Source of the DNA: JADJPF01 sp964492845
GTDB lineage: Bacteria > Acidobacteriota > Blastocatellia > Chloracidobacteriales > JADJPF01
Direction of reading: 5' to 3'
DNA length: 64,000 nucleotides
Assembly (NCBI GenBank): GCA_964492845.1
Contig: CAZBMZ010000023.1
Coordinates: 1-64,000, forward strand
The notes beneath the pieces are model-generated. The model made no database searches. It had not been told where the DNA came from and saw only the letters and a list, made by a program, of their open reading frames with translations. Shown in pieces: positions 45,567-54,362 of the stretch. Both the position numbers and the translations under genes were made by a program. Numbering within the stretch: the first letter of the stretch is position 1; each line of letters opens with the position of its first letter.

Positions 45567-45600
45567 AAAACAAGCCTCAAAATATTTTGGGGCTTGTTTT
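45567..45600. terminator. bidirectional terminator
   Basis: AAAACAAGCCTCAAAA and TTTTGGGGCTTGTTTT pair over 16 bp with one wobble. It separates the convergent TonB receptor and MglA-like genes. Confidence 0.8.
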
Positions 45601-45611
45601 ACATACTTTGC

Positions 45612-46229
45612 TTAAATACTAGCGAATCTTTGGACTTTTTTTTCACTTCCCTTTTTTAAATCACTTAAAACTTGCTTAGTAATTTCCTTTAATGTGTCAT
45701 AAACTCCAATGCCTTTATGAGCAACAGATTCAAAAACTGGTTCCCCTTTACGAACTAATTCATGTTTTAAGTAGTCAACAGGTAATGCAGTACTTAAGTC
45801 ACGTTTATTTAATTGAAGTACATAAGGCATAGTTGCTAAGTCGTAGCCTTGTTGACCAAGGTTATTTTCTAGGTTCCAAACAGATTCAATATTAGCATCC
45901 ATTCTTTCAAATTGACTATCTGCAACAAACACAACTCCATCAGTACCACGCAAAATCAATTTACGAGAAGCATCATAAAAAACTTGTCCAGGGACGGTAT
46001 AAAGATGAAGTTTTGTTCTAAAGCCTTTGACTGAGCCTAGTTCTAGTGGAAGAAAATCAAAAAAAAGTGTGCGTTCGGTTTCTGTAGCTAAACTAATTAA
46101 TTTACCTTTGGCATGAGGTGCTGCCGTATCATAAATATAACTAACATTTGTAGTTTTGCCCCCTAGTCCAGGCCCATAATAAATAATCTTACAATTAATT
46201 TCACGCGCTGGATAATTTATAAATGCCAT
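45612..46229 (-). CDS. MglA-type small GTPase
   Basis: A Ras-like GTPase of the MglA family. P-loop YYGPGLGGKTTN, the family's unusual switch region LYTVPGQVFYDASRKLIL with PGQ in place of DTAGQ, and the base-specific QLNKRDL are all present. MglA sets cell polarity and drives gliding or twitching motility in Myxococcus; related proteins occur across Acidobacteria with less known roles. The frame opens at 46262, but ATG 46229 with a strong GGGGAGGGG site is preferred. No mglB (roadblock GAP) gene adjoins it. It shares its strand with the kinase gene 150 bp upstream. Confidence 0.88.
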   Translation of the reverse strand: MAFINYPAREINCKIIYYGPGLGGKTTNVSYIYDTAAPHAKGKLISLATETERTLFFDFLPLELGSVKGFRTKLHLYTVPGQVFYDASRKLILRGTDGVVFVADSQFERMDANIESVWNLENNLGQQGYDLATMPYVLQLNKRDLSTALPVDYLKHELVRKGEPVFESVAHKGIGVYDTLKEITKQVLSDLKKGSEKKVQRFASI

Positions 46230-46383
46230 AATTTCCCCTCCCCTTAAGTTGTTTGCAAACAAATAAATTTGTTAAGTTAGTTAACAATTAATTTTTAGCA
46301 TAGTTAATAAAAAGAGCCTCTTACACCAACTTACAAACAACTATTTGACAAGGAAGGAAAATTTTAATTTCAAAAGATAATCT

Positions 46384-47682
46384 TCAATATAAAAGTCTAC
46401 TTTTGTTATGTTGAACATAAGAAGATTGTTTATAAAGATATACAGGATTATTATCAAGAAACTTCTTATTTTTTCTATAATTAAACTCTTCTATAACATC
46501 CTCTTCACTAATATTTTCTATATCTATTTTAGTAATATCTTTTTTGGCATGTTTTTTTGTTTCTTTTTTATCTAAATTATCTAAGCTATTAACTGCTATA
46601 GTTTCATTAAGATGTTGTATTTTGCTAATTGTTTTTAATTTATTTATTGGTTTTCTTTCTTTTATTTTACTTTTTTGTATAAAGTTTTGTTGAGAAAGTT
46701 TTTTAGAGTTTGATGCTATTAAATTATCTTTTTTAACATTGGGTGTAACATAGTTATTGTTAAAATAATTTACTTTTTGGTTTTCTATTTTGCTATCAAG
46801 TTCACTGCGAGCAATTAAAAGCTCATCTAAAACTTCTTGTACTGATTGAGTGCGGTTATCTGGATTTTTTTGCATTATTTTTGCTAAAAGTTGTCGCAGG
46901 CGAGTAGGTATTTCTTCTGATAGTTCTGTTGGGTTATTGAATACTACTTGATAAAGTGATTGCATATCATCTTCTTCATCAAAAGCTAGACGATGACTTA
47001 AAAGTTCATAAAATACTGAGCCAAAAGAAAAAATATCTGAGCGACAATCTAAATCTCTACCTCGGGCTTGTTCAGGTGACATATAACGAGGAGTCCCAAC
47101 AACTAAACCTATTTTAGTTTCAAATTTGCTAAGGTTTTCTTTTTCGCTAACAGGTTTAGCTAAACCAAAATCTAAAATTTTTAAGTATCCATCTTTACGT
47201 AACATAAAATTATCTAGTTTTAAGTCACGATGAATAATACCTGCATTGTGCATAGCTAAAAGCCCTTGAGCTAGTTGTATAGCTATATCTAAGGCTAAAG
47301 CTAAATTCATTTTGTTATCACTAAGCACTTCTCTTAAAGTTTGTCCATCTACATACTCCATTACCAAAAATGGTTTTTCATTTTCTACAACAATATCATA
47401 AATACTTAATATATTTGGATGATTAAGAGCCGAAGCCATTTGAGCTTCTCTAAAAAACCTGGCTTTATGTTCACTATTAAAAAAATTGCTTTGGGATAAA
47501 GTTTTTACTGCTACTAAACGGTTGAGATGCAGATCTTTAGCTAAATAAACTTGTCCCATTCCTCCACAACCTAACAATTCTATAATTTCATATTTATCAA
47601 CAATCACTGTCCCAAAATCAATAAAACTATCATCCTCAACATAGCCTGCATAAGTATTTCCAATATTGTTAGAATTTTTCAT
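46384..47682 (-). CDS. Ser/Thr protein kinase (Hanks type)
   Basis: A 432-residue soluble kinase. Residues about 30-295 form the kinase domain: glycine loop LGCGGMGQVYLAKD, lysine in VAVKTL, catalytic loop HRDLKLDNFM, DFGLAKP, and activation segment VGTPRYMSPEQARG. The remaining about 130 residues are Lys/Asn-rich and probably disordered, with no membrane helix or sensor domain. Targets are unknown. Its start faces the pilin/nuclease cluster across a 360-bp divergent region, and the MglA-type GTPase lies downstream, so a control link to either is plausible but unproven. Confidence 0.88.
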   Translation of the reverse strand: MKNSNNIGNTYAGYVEDDSFIDFGTVIVDKYEIIELLGCGGMGQVYLAKDLHLNRLVAVKTLSQSNFFNSEHKARFFREAQMASALNHPNILSIYDIVVENEKPFLVMEYVDGQTLREVLSDNKMNLALALDIAIQLAQGLLAMHNAGIIHRDLKLDNFMLRKDGYLKILDFGLAKPVSEKENLSKFETKIGLVVGTPRYMSPEQARGRDLDCRSDIFSFGSVFYELLSHRLAFDEEDDMQSLYQVVFNNPTELSEEIPTRLRQLLAKIMQKNPDNRTQSVQEVLDELLIARSELDSKIENQKVNYFNNNYVTPNVKKDNLIASNSKKLSQQNFIQKSKIKERKPINKLKTISKIQHLNETIAVNSLDNLDKKETKKHAKKDITKIDIENISEEDVIEEFNYRKNKKFLDNNPVYLYKQSSYVQHNKSRLLY

Positions 47683-48042
47683 AAAACTTCCTTTAAGAAC
47701 CTAATTATTTTTTGGATTGTTTTTTGTTAGTTATGATTTTATAAGACGAAAAACTTTTCTAAATCTATACAAATAATTAAAAAATTTTGCCTAGATTATT
47801 TTAATCAATAAAAAATATCTAAACGTAGTATTTACACATAGTTATTTGACTTTGCATATTTACTTATTAAGTTAAACAAATGATACAAAATTTTTACATA
47901 AAGAAAGTTTTTAATTCTTTATCTTGTTTATTTTATGAGTTACAATAACTTTTCCCACGACTAAAAATTATTGCTCAAGCACAACTATATTAAAACTATT
48001 TAATCAATATCATTTTAATTTTGTTAACTATATTAAGGAGTT
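47683..48042. other. divergent intergenic region
   Basis: It separates the minus-strand kinase gene from the + strand pilin/nuclease cluster and must hold both promoters. It is very AT-rich; no clean -35/-10 pair or palindrome stands out. AAGGAG ends just before ATG 48043. Confidence 0.5.
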
Positions 48043-48699
48043 ATGATGAGGAAACTTTATCTAACCTTATTTTTAACCTTAGCTTGTATTGACATAACCT
48101 TAGCACAAGAAAAATCCAAAAGCTTAACAATGGATGATGTATCTCCATCACAAACTAGCACTACCCCAAGTTCAGCAGATACTTCTAAAACAACTTCTAA
48201 AACTTCTAAAACTTCTAAAAACCCATCAAATGATCCATTAGAAAATATTTGGCAAGATAGAATGAATGAAGCCGAATTAAAAGTTCTAACGGCTGAACTT
48301 AGAAGTGCGCTTGCTAGTAGAAGTTCAGAGTCTGTAATAGAGTTAAACCGACAAAGACAATTTATGGCTGAACTTGCTAATGAAGGTAGCAAAAAGAACT
48401 ATAAAGCTGATAAATCTTTGGAAGTAACCTACCGAGAGCGTTACGTTAAATTACGCATAGAAATGATGGACGAAGCGCGTATTGATCCTAGTGCTAGTGA
48501 AACTCAACTGCTTTATACTGACGCTAAGAAATCTCGTAAGAAAAAACTTAAAACTCCTAGAGGGCAAAATATTCCAAACCTTGACACTAAAGCTGTTAAA
48601 GTCCACCAAACAAAGATGGACAAGATGATAGCTAAAATGGAAGACCTAGTAGAAGAAGGACGACGAGCAGGAGTAGCAGCAAAAATTTTTGAAGACTAA
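48043..48699 (+). CDS. secreted hypothetical protein, first gene of the nuclease cluster
   Basis: I do not recognise a family. The 218-residue protein has a signal peptide (to about 22, ending TLAQ), a Ser/Thr/Lys-rich linker with repeats of TSKTSK (about 48-60), and a charged, mostly helical body (about 68-218: NEAELKVLTAELRSAL, SLEVTYRERYVKLRIEMMDEAR, KMDKMIAKMEDLVEEGRRAG) likely to form coiled coils. The basic patch KKSRKKKLKTPRG could bind DNA or acidic surfaces. AAGGAG lies a few bases before the ATG. It leads a same-strand run with the pilin-like and nuclease genes. Confidence 0.7.
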   Translation: MMRKLYLTLFLTLACIDITLAQEKSKSLTMDDVSPSQTSTTPSSADTSKTTSKTSKTSKNPSNDPLENIWQDRMNEAELKVLTAELRSALASRSSESVIELNRQRQFMAELANEGSKKNYKADKSLEVTYRERYVKLRIEMMDEARIDPSASETQLLYTDAKKSRKKKLKTPRGQNIPNLDTKAVKVHQTKMDKMIAKMEDLVEEGRRAGVAAKIFED

Positions 48700-48752
48700 A
48701 AATTCTCTTAATTAAACAAACTTTAATATTTTCAATATTTTAAGGAGACTAT

Positions 48753-49268
48753 ATGTTAAAAGCTTCTTCCCAAAAAGGCTTTTCTCTACTTGAAATACTT
48801 TTAGTTGTAGTTCTTTTAGCCATTCTTACAGCTATTGCTGTTCCTAATTTGATTGCTGCACGAAAAGCAGCACATGAAGGAAGGGCAATTGCTCATCTTA
48901 AAACACTAAATAATGTCCAAGCTTTGTATTATCAAAGCAATGATAAATTTGCAATTATAGATAATCTTTATAAAAGTGATTTACTAGCCCCTGGTCAATT
49001 TATAAGAAAAGTTAATAATAGTAATGGTGCAACAGAAATAATCTCTGATGGATTTTATGATTATAGCTTTCGCTATACGGCTGATGCTATGGCTTATACA
49101 CTAGATGCTGATCCTAAAACAAATCTACGTGGCAGCTATAGATATTTTAGATATCGTGCTAGCCGTACTACTACAGGCGGCGCAGGTGGTGCAGGAGAAC
49201 TTATTTTATTTGCCTTGCCAAGACCAGATTCGCCCCCAACTTCAGCTTATAAAATTTTTAATCCATAA
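48753..49268 (+). CDS. type IV pilin-like / pseudopilin protein
   Basis: A 171-residue protein with a class III signal: QKG|FSLLEILLVVVLLAILTAIAV. Cleavage by a prepilin peptidase after G9 would leave Phe at +1 and Glu at +5, followed by the hydrophobic assembly helix. The globular part has a Tyr-rich, beta-strand pattern (YYQSNDKFAI, GSYRYFRYRA) similar to acidobacterial and deltaproteobacterial pilins of the PilA/GspG type. No assembly ATPase or secretin gene is present in the window, so the machinery is elsewhere. It sits between the secreted coiled protein and the nuclease genes. Confidence 0.85.
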   Translation: MLKASSQKGFSLLEILLVVVLLAILTAIAVPNLIAARKAAHEGRAIAHLKTLNNVQALYYQSNDKFAIIDNLYKSDLLAPGQFIRKVNNSNGATEIISDGFYDYSFRYTADAMAYTLDADPKTNLRGSYRYFRYRASRTTTGGAGGAGELILFALPRPDSPPTSAYKIFNP

Positions 49269-49287
49269 AAATTATTGAGGAATTATC

Positions 49288-50511
49288 ATGTTTTTTATGT
49301 CCAGATTTATAGTAATTTTCTTTGCACTAATTTTTGCTATCTCTGCTCAAGCTCAAATTTCTAAGTCTAATAAACCTACTTCTAACTCTATTTCACCAAA
49401 TGCCAACAAACCTATTGAAGTTTATTTTGGGCCAAAAGCAACAAATGACACTACTAGCGTTTTTTATAACTTAATTCGTTTTTTTGACTCTGCAAAAGTC
49501 TCGCTTTATGGCTCTGCTCATGAAATAGATATGATTGCTGTTGCAGAAAAACTAATTGAACGTGCAGAAGCAGGTGTTGATGTTCAAGTAGTTGTAGAGT
49601 CCAGATGGCTAACTTTACCTAAAAATAGTGCTTCTGTAAATCTCCTAAAGAATAGTAAAGTAAAACTTATACCTGACACTAAAAAATCTGGCTTGATGCA
49701 CAATAAATTTTTTATTGCTGATGGAAAAAGACTTTGGACAGGCTCAACAAACCTAACAGAACATTGTTTGCTATTTAATTACAACAATGGTGTTTGGGTA
49801 GAAGATGCAAAAGTAGCTCAAAATTTCCTTACAGAATTTTATGAACAACGTGAAGGAAAATTTGGTAAAAAAGGTTCAGGTAAACCAAATACTCCTTATC
49901 CTTCACTTACAATAGGTTCTGCACGTGTATTTACTTATTTTAGCCCTGAAGATACTCCAATACCTCAAATAATTTCAATGATTGGCCGTGCTAAAAAGAG
50001 TGTAGATATAATGTGTTTTGTTTTTTCTTCACAAGAAATTTCTGAAGCTCTAATTGCAGCACATAAACGAGGTGTTAAGGTTAGGGTGCTTTTTGATAAT
50101 AGCTTTAGCTCTCCCGGCTCAACGGCTCGTTGGCGTTATGTCCCATTTAAGACACTAGGCGAGGCTGGCATAACTGTTAAATATGACAACGAAGCAGCCA
50201 AAATACATCACAAAATAATTATTGTAGATAGCCTGGAAGTTCTTACAGGTAGTTTTAATTTGTCTAACAATGCAGCTAAGTCCAATGATGAGAATTTGTT
50301 AATAATTGCTTCTGCTGAAATAGGAGATGTTTACCAAAAAGAATTTGACCGTCTTTGGAATTTCTTTAATGGAGAGCCTGGAGAAGAAGTAGTTCCTGAT
50401 GAAGAAGATCTTGAAAACGGCGCAGACCCTGCACCTACAAAAACAGATGACGACGATGACGACAAACCTAATAAACCAGAAATCAAAGAAAATAAGCCTA
50501 ATCTGGAGTAG
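49288..50511 (+). CDS. secreted phospholipase D-like nuclease
   Basis: A 407-residue exported protein (signal ending AISAQAQ) with two HKD motifs of the PLD superfamily: HNKFFIADGKRLWTGSTN (about 140-158) and HHKIIIVDSLEVLTGSFN (about 307-325), forming one active site. The layout resembles secreted endonucleases such as Nuc and PLD-like phosphodiesterases, which cut DNA or phospholipids without metal. The C-terminal 45 residues are very acidic (EEDLENGA, DDDDDDK). The next gene, a second nuclease, starts 3 bp after the stop, so the two are probably coupled. Confidence 0.85.
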   Translation: MFFMSRFIVIFFALIFAISAQAQISKSNKPTSNSISPNANKPIEVYFGPKATNDTTSVFYNLIRFFDSAKVSLYGSAHEIDMIAVAEKLIERAEAGVDVQVVVESRWLTLPKNSASVNLLKNSKVKLIPDTKKSGLMHNKFFIADGKRLWTGSTNLTEHCLLFNYNNGVWVEDAKVAQNFLTEFYEQREGKFGKKGSGKPNTPYPSLTIGSARVFTYFSPEDTPIPQIISMIGRAKKSVDIMCFVFSSQEISEALIAAHKRGVKVRVLFDNSFSSPGSTARWRYVPFKTLGEAGITVKYDNEAAKIHHKIIIVDSLEVLTGSFNLSNNAAKSNDENLLIIASAEIGDVYQKEFDRLWNFFNGEPGEEVVPDEEDLENGADPAPTKTDDDDDDKPNKPEIKENKPNLE

Positions 50512-50514
50512 AAC

Positions 50515-51288
50515 ATGCTAAGGAAAATAACAGTAATTTTAATCACTCTGCTAATAATTTTTTCTATCACTTTTACTACATTTGAAACAAATCTTTTTGC
50601 TCAAGAAACTTCTAAAAAGACAAGTCAGCAAGGCTTCCAAGCAGAAGTTATTAAAGTTGTTGATGGCGATACAATTAAAATACGTCGTAGTGGTGCGCAT
50701 AAACAAGAAACAATTAGACTTATAGGTCTAGAGTCTCCAGAAGTTTCATCACGTGAGCAAACAGGACAAGAACCATTTGGAGTAATGGCACAACAATTTT
50801 TGTCTGTTGCTATTACCCGCAGAATTGTAAGAATTGAACAAGACGTTCAAAAAGAGGCTGAAACAGGCGAAATTCTTGGTTATGTTTGGCTAGATGATAA
50901 ATTAATGAATGAGGAAATGTTAAAGGCAGGCTTAGCCGTTTTGGTAACAAATCCGCCAAATGTAAAGTATGTTGAGCGATTTCAAAAAGCCCAAACAACT
51001 GCACGGGAACAAAAAAAAGCTATTTGGAACCCAGATACACCACTTGCACAAAGTCCAAGCGAGTTTCGCAGTAATAAACGAGAAGTTACCGCCGTACAAA
51101 GTGAAAAAGAATCTGCCTTAGAAATACCTGACTATGTAGCAGGTTGTATTATTGGCAATCGCAAAACCAAAAAATTTCATGTTCCTGAAGGTCGTTACTA
51201 CAACCAAGCTAAAGAATCAAAAAATAAAGTATTTTTCAAAACTGCTGCCGATGCTGAAAAAGCAGGCTATATAAAGTCGGCTCGCTAA
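50515..51288 (+). CDS. exported thermonuclease-family (SNase) nuclease
   Basis: A 257-residue protein with an N-terminal signal or anchor (about 5-25) followed by a staphylococcal-nuclease fold (about 40-175). VVDGDTIKIRR, RLIGLESPE, EPFGVMAQQFL and GYVWLDDKLMNEEMLKAGLA are the usual blocks, including the calcium-binding Asp and catalytic Arg and Glu positions. A C-terminal module (about 205-257) with CIIGNRKTKKFHVPEGRYY and FFKTAADAEKAGY resembles the Ada-type/SNase-associated metal-free DNA-binding module found after many bacterial SNases. It should cut DNA and RNA outside the cytoplasm. It is tightly linked to the PLD gene. Confidence 0.85.
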   Translation: MLRKITVILITLLIIFSITFTTFETNLFAQETSKKTSQQGFQAEVIKVVDGDTIKIRRSGAHKQETIRLIGLESPEVSSREQTGQEPFGVMAQQFLSVAITRRIVRIEQDVQKEAETGEILGYVWLDDKLMNEEMLKAGLAVLVTNPPNVKYVERFQKAQTTAREQKKAIWNPDTPLAQSPSEFRSNKREVTAVQSEKESALEIPDYVAGCIIGNRKTKKFHVPEGRYYNQAKESKNKVFFKTAADAEKAGYIKSAR

Positions 51289-51301
51289 GATTTTATAAAT
51301 T

Positions 51302-53149
51302 ATGAAAACAACAATTACTATAGACCTAAAAAAAATAATCCCTATTTCCCTGCTTCTTATAATTGCTTTGCTAGCAAATAAGACTTACCAAAACGCTTCT
51401 ATTGCTGCTACAAACTCTTCTATCACTACAACTTCTGCAAGCCTTCAACCAACAACTACATTTATTACTGGTACAAAATGGGTGCCTGGCACATTTGAAA
51501 TTCACCATATTTATGTTGGTCAAGGTGATTCTGTATTGTTTATTGCACCTAATGGAAAAACCTTACTTTATGATATTGGGGAACGAGATTGGCCCCTTCA
51601 TGAAAATGCTCAATTAGTTTCTGAATACATAGAGCAAGTTACAGGAAAAAAAGAAATTGATTATCTTGTCCTAAGTCATTATCACCAAGACCATGTAGGC
51701 AATAGCAAAGTTACTGAAAGCGGCGGACGTTATGATGGGGGTATTTTTTGGCTGCTTAAAAATCGTAAGCTAAAAATAGGTAAAGTAATTGATAGAGGTT
51801 TTGAACCAATACTTCCTAAAACTCCAATAGCAGTAAAATATAAAGAATTTGCAGAAAGTGAAGACGGCAAAAAGCTACTTGTTAGAGAAACTGCCCGTTT
51901 AGGTGTAGGTCAAATTGATTTAGGTAAAGAATTAATTATTGATGTAGTTGCAGTTAATGGAAAAACTCATAAAGATGGGAAAGAAATTGTAGTTCTTCCA
52001 GAATCAGAAATTAAAGCCGATCCTCCACCATCAGAAAACGACTTATCCTTATGCTTAAAAATATCATGGAATGATTTTGAGTATTTTATAGGTGGGGATC
52101 TTTCAGGCCAAGAACTGACTTCAAAATATGGCTATAAATATCATGATGTTGAAAGTGGTATAACCGAGGCGGTTGGAAACGTGGAAGTTTACCGAGTAAG
52201 TCATCATGGCTCAGACCATTCAAGCAATGAAAAGTTTGTAACTGCAATTGATCCAGAAGTGTCAATAAATTCTTCTGGAACGGCTAATCGTTTTGGTCAT
52301 CCTCGTCAAAGTGTTATTGACCGCTTACTTGCAACAGGAGATCTTTTTATCACTGCTAAAGAAGGTGGCGTGTCTACAGCACAATATAAACGCTCTGTAG
52401 AAGGTGGAACTTCAATTGTTAGAGTATTTAACCAAGGCTACAACTATGAAGTTTCAATGGTTAGGTCTTATCGTAGTTTTTCTGACAAAGACGAAGAAAA
52501 ACATTTAGACCAAATACTTGACTATGAACAAGATCGTGTTCGCTATGAAGAAACCACTGGAACACGAAAAATAGAAGAAAATGATGAAGGAATGGAATCA
52601 GGAGATGTAAAGGCTGGAACTAGTGGACTTAAAGAAAAAGGTGAATCTATGGGAAAAGCGGCTAATGAACCTGACCTTAGCAATGAGCCTATAGAAAAAA
52701 ATGGCTTTCCACGCCTTAGAGCCAAAGAACACAGCAAGTTACAAGAATATATTGGCAAAAAAATTTATGTTTGGGGAAAAGTTACCTCTACATTTACCCC
52801 TGCTTCAAATAAAGTAAAATTCTTAAATGTAGATACTGAAGATTTAAGTAAATCTTTTACCATAGTAATTTTTAATAAAGATTGGCCTAATTTCTTTGAA
52901 ACTCCTGGTGTAGGAGATCCTTGTAAATATTATCAAGGTAAATGGATTGAGCTAAGCGGTTTAATAATCGCTTATGAACCAGGTGAGAAAAATAAAGCTA
53001 ATGAAAAAAATAAGACTGATGAAAAGCCGACTGAGAAAGCCGACAGTGCTTCAAGTGAGAAAAAAGCTGACAAGGTTAAAAAACTAGAAATGATTATTTC
53101 TAGACCGGATCAAATAGAAGTTCTTCCTTTCCGCGAGGAAAACCGCTAG
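51302..53149 (+). CDS. ComEC-like metallo-beta-lactamase with C-terminal OB domain
   Basis: A 615-residue exported or anchored protein (membrane helix about 12-30). Residues about 60-380 form a ComEC/Rec2-type metallo-beta-lactamase domain: HHIYVGQGDSVLF, metal motif LSHYHQDHVGN, GGDLS, and VSHHGSDHSSN. In ComEC this domain degrades the non-transported DNA strand during natural uptake; here the channel part is absent. After a charged linker (about 400-470) comes an OB-like domain (about 475-565: YIGKKIYVWGKVTSTFTP ... KWIELSGLI), suited to bind nucleic acid, then a Lys/Glu-rich tail. It follows the SNase gene after 13 bp. Confidence 0.83.
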   Translation: MKTTITIDLKKIIPISLLLIIALLANKTYQNASIAATNSSITTTSASLQPTTTFITGTKWVPGTFEIHHIYVGQGDSVLFIAPNGKTLLYDIGERDWPLHENAQLVSEYIEQVTGKKEIDYLVLSHYHQDHVGNSKVTESGGRYDGGIFWLLKNRKLKIGKVIDRGFEPILPKTPIAVKYKEFAESEDGKKLLVRETARLGVGQIDLGKELIIDVVAVNGKTHKDGKEIVVLPESEIKADPPPSENDLSLCLKISWNDFEYFIGGDLSGQELTSKYGYKYHDVESGITEAVGNVEVYRVSHHGSDHSSNEKFVTAIDPEVSINSSGTANRFGHPRQSVIDRLLATGDLFITAKEGGVSTAQYKRSVEGGTSIVRVFNQGYNYEVSMVRSYRSFSDKDEEKHLDQILDYEQDRVRYEETTGTRKIEENDEGMESGDVKAGTSGLKEKGESMGKAANEPDLSNEPIEKNGFPRLRAKEHSKLQEYIGKKIYVWGKVTSTFTPASNKVKFLNVDTEDLSKSFTIVIFNKDWPNFFETPGVGDPCKYYQGKWIELSGLIIAYEPGEKNKANEKNKTDEKPTEKADSASSEKKADKVKKLEMIISRPDQIEVLPFREENR

Positions 53150-53156
53150 AGGCCCT

Positions 53157-54356
53157 ATGCAAGATAATACAAAAAATAAAGTTAATGGAGCAATTATTAG
53201 CTCAAGGCTAACTTTTGTTGAAAAACGATGGGGTAATACTGCCAAGCAAAAGCTTGTTAATCAATTACCTCTTAAAGATAAAAAACTTGTTGATAGCCCA
53301 ATCTTTGAAAACAGTTGGTTTGAATTTAGCACTTTAGAACTTTTTGACAAGATGATCCTTGAAGATTTTGCTTATGGTGATATGTCTGTGCTAAGGGATT
53401 TGGGGCGTTTTAGTGCAGAGTTTAATTTTTGGCGGCTTCCAGACTCAGTAACTAGCCAAAAGGCTGAAGAACTTTTTAAGAATGCTCCTAGAATTAATGT
53501 AATATTTCAAAACTTTGGAGATTGTGACGTTGAAATACTTCCTGATAAAGGTGGAATAAAACAAGTTGCATTAACTTATCGCTATGAAATACCAGTAAGT
53601 GAAAACTATTGTGCTAGTGCTTTAGGATATTTTGAAAAACTTCTTGAGCAACTAGGTTTTAGCGTAGTAGAAATAAAAGAAACTGAGTGTCAATCAAAAG
53701 GTGGTTCAGCACATCGTTATGAAGTTTCCTGGATAGCTCAACAGTTGGCAGAAAAAGTTATTACCAAAGAAGAAAGCTATAAATCTTTTAAGGGAACTAG
53801 AGAATTAAAAGCCCCTTCTACAGTTACAAGTATTTCCAATACATCTGAAGATTCATTTACTTCTAAATCTAGCAAGCCAGAAATCTCTTATACAACTCTT
53901 AAAGCACCTCTTACAATAGATAGAAAAGATTCTCCAAAGTTTAGCTGGCGAATACCTATATTAATTGGCCTAATATTAATTACTTCTATTGTTGGACTTG
54001 CTCAATGGTTACTTGCTCCTAAAATAGAAGACCCTACCCTTAAAGAAAAAATATATGCTTATAACTGTGTAGGTAATTTAGCAATTACTTTAAGACTAGA
54101 TAAACCTTTCTTACTAGTTAATTCAAAAGAAGAGCTTAAAAATTTATTAACTTCTTTTGAAGATAAAGGAAAAAAATATTCTCTAAAAACAAAAACTCTA
54201 CCTGCTAATGCAGTTATAGAGCTAAGTTTAGGTGAATTTATTAGTGCTGATAACAAAACCTTAGAAGTTGAATTAATTCCTGATGTCGTCTCTTTATCAG
54301 CAGAAACAGCAGCAGAAAAACAAAATTGTGTTTGTAAATCTATAGGAGGAAATTAA
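53157..54356 (+). CDS. DUF2378-like membrane protein
   Basis: A 399-residue protein. The N-terminal about 200 residues resemble the DUF2378/TIGR02265 family known from myxobacteria: GAIISSRLTFVEKRWG, SWFEFSTLELFDKMI, DLGRFSAEFN, and the V4R-like ending ETECQSKGGSAHRYEVSW. After a disordered Ser/Thr stretch, one membrane helix (about 263-285) leads to a C-terminal domain of about 110 residues outside. The family's function is unknown; V4R domains bind small hydrophobic ligands. It starts 7 bp after the ComEC-like gene and ends the cluster. Confidence 0.6.
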   Translation: MQDNTKNKVNGAIISSRLTFVEKRWGNTAKQKLVNQLPLKDKKLVDSPIFENSWFEFSTLELFDKMILEDFAYGDMSVLRDLGRFSAEFNFWRLPDSVTSQKAEELFKNAPRINVIFQNFGDCDVEILPDKGGIKQVALTYRYEIPVSENYCASALGYFEKLLEQLGFSVVEIKETECQSKGGSAHRYEVSWIAQQLAEKVITKEESYKSFKGTRELKAPSTVTSISNTSEDSFTSKSSKPEISYTTLKAPLTIDRKDSPKFSWRIPILIGLILITSIVGLAQWLLAPKIEDPTLKEKIYAYNCVGNLAITLRLDKPFLLVNSKEELKNLLTSFEDKGKKYSLKTKTLPANAVIELSLGEFISADNKTLEVELIPDVVSLSAETAAEKQNCVCKSIGGN

Positions 54357-54362
54357 AAAAGC

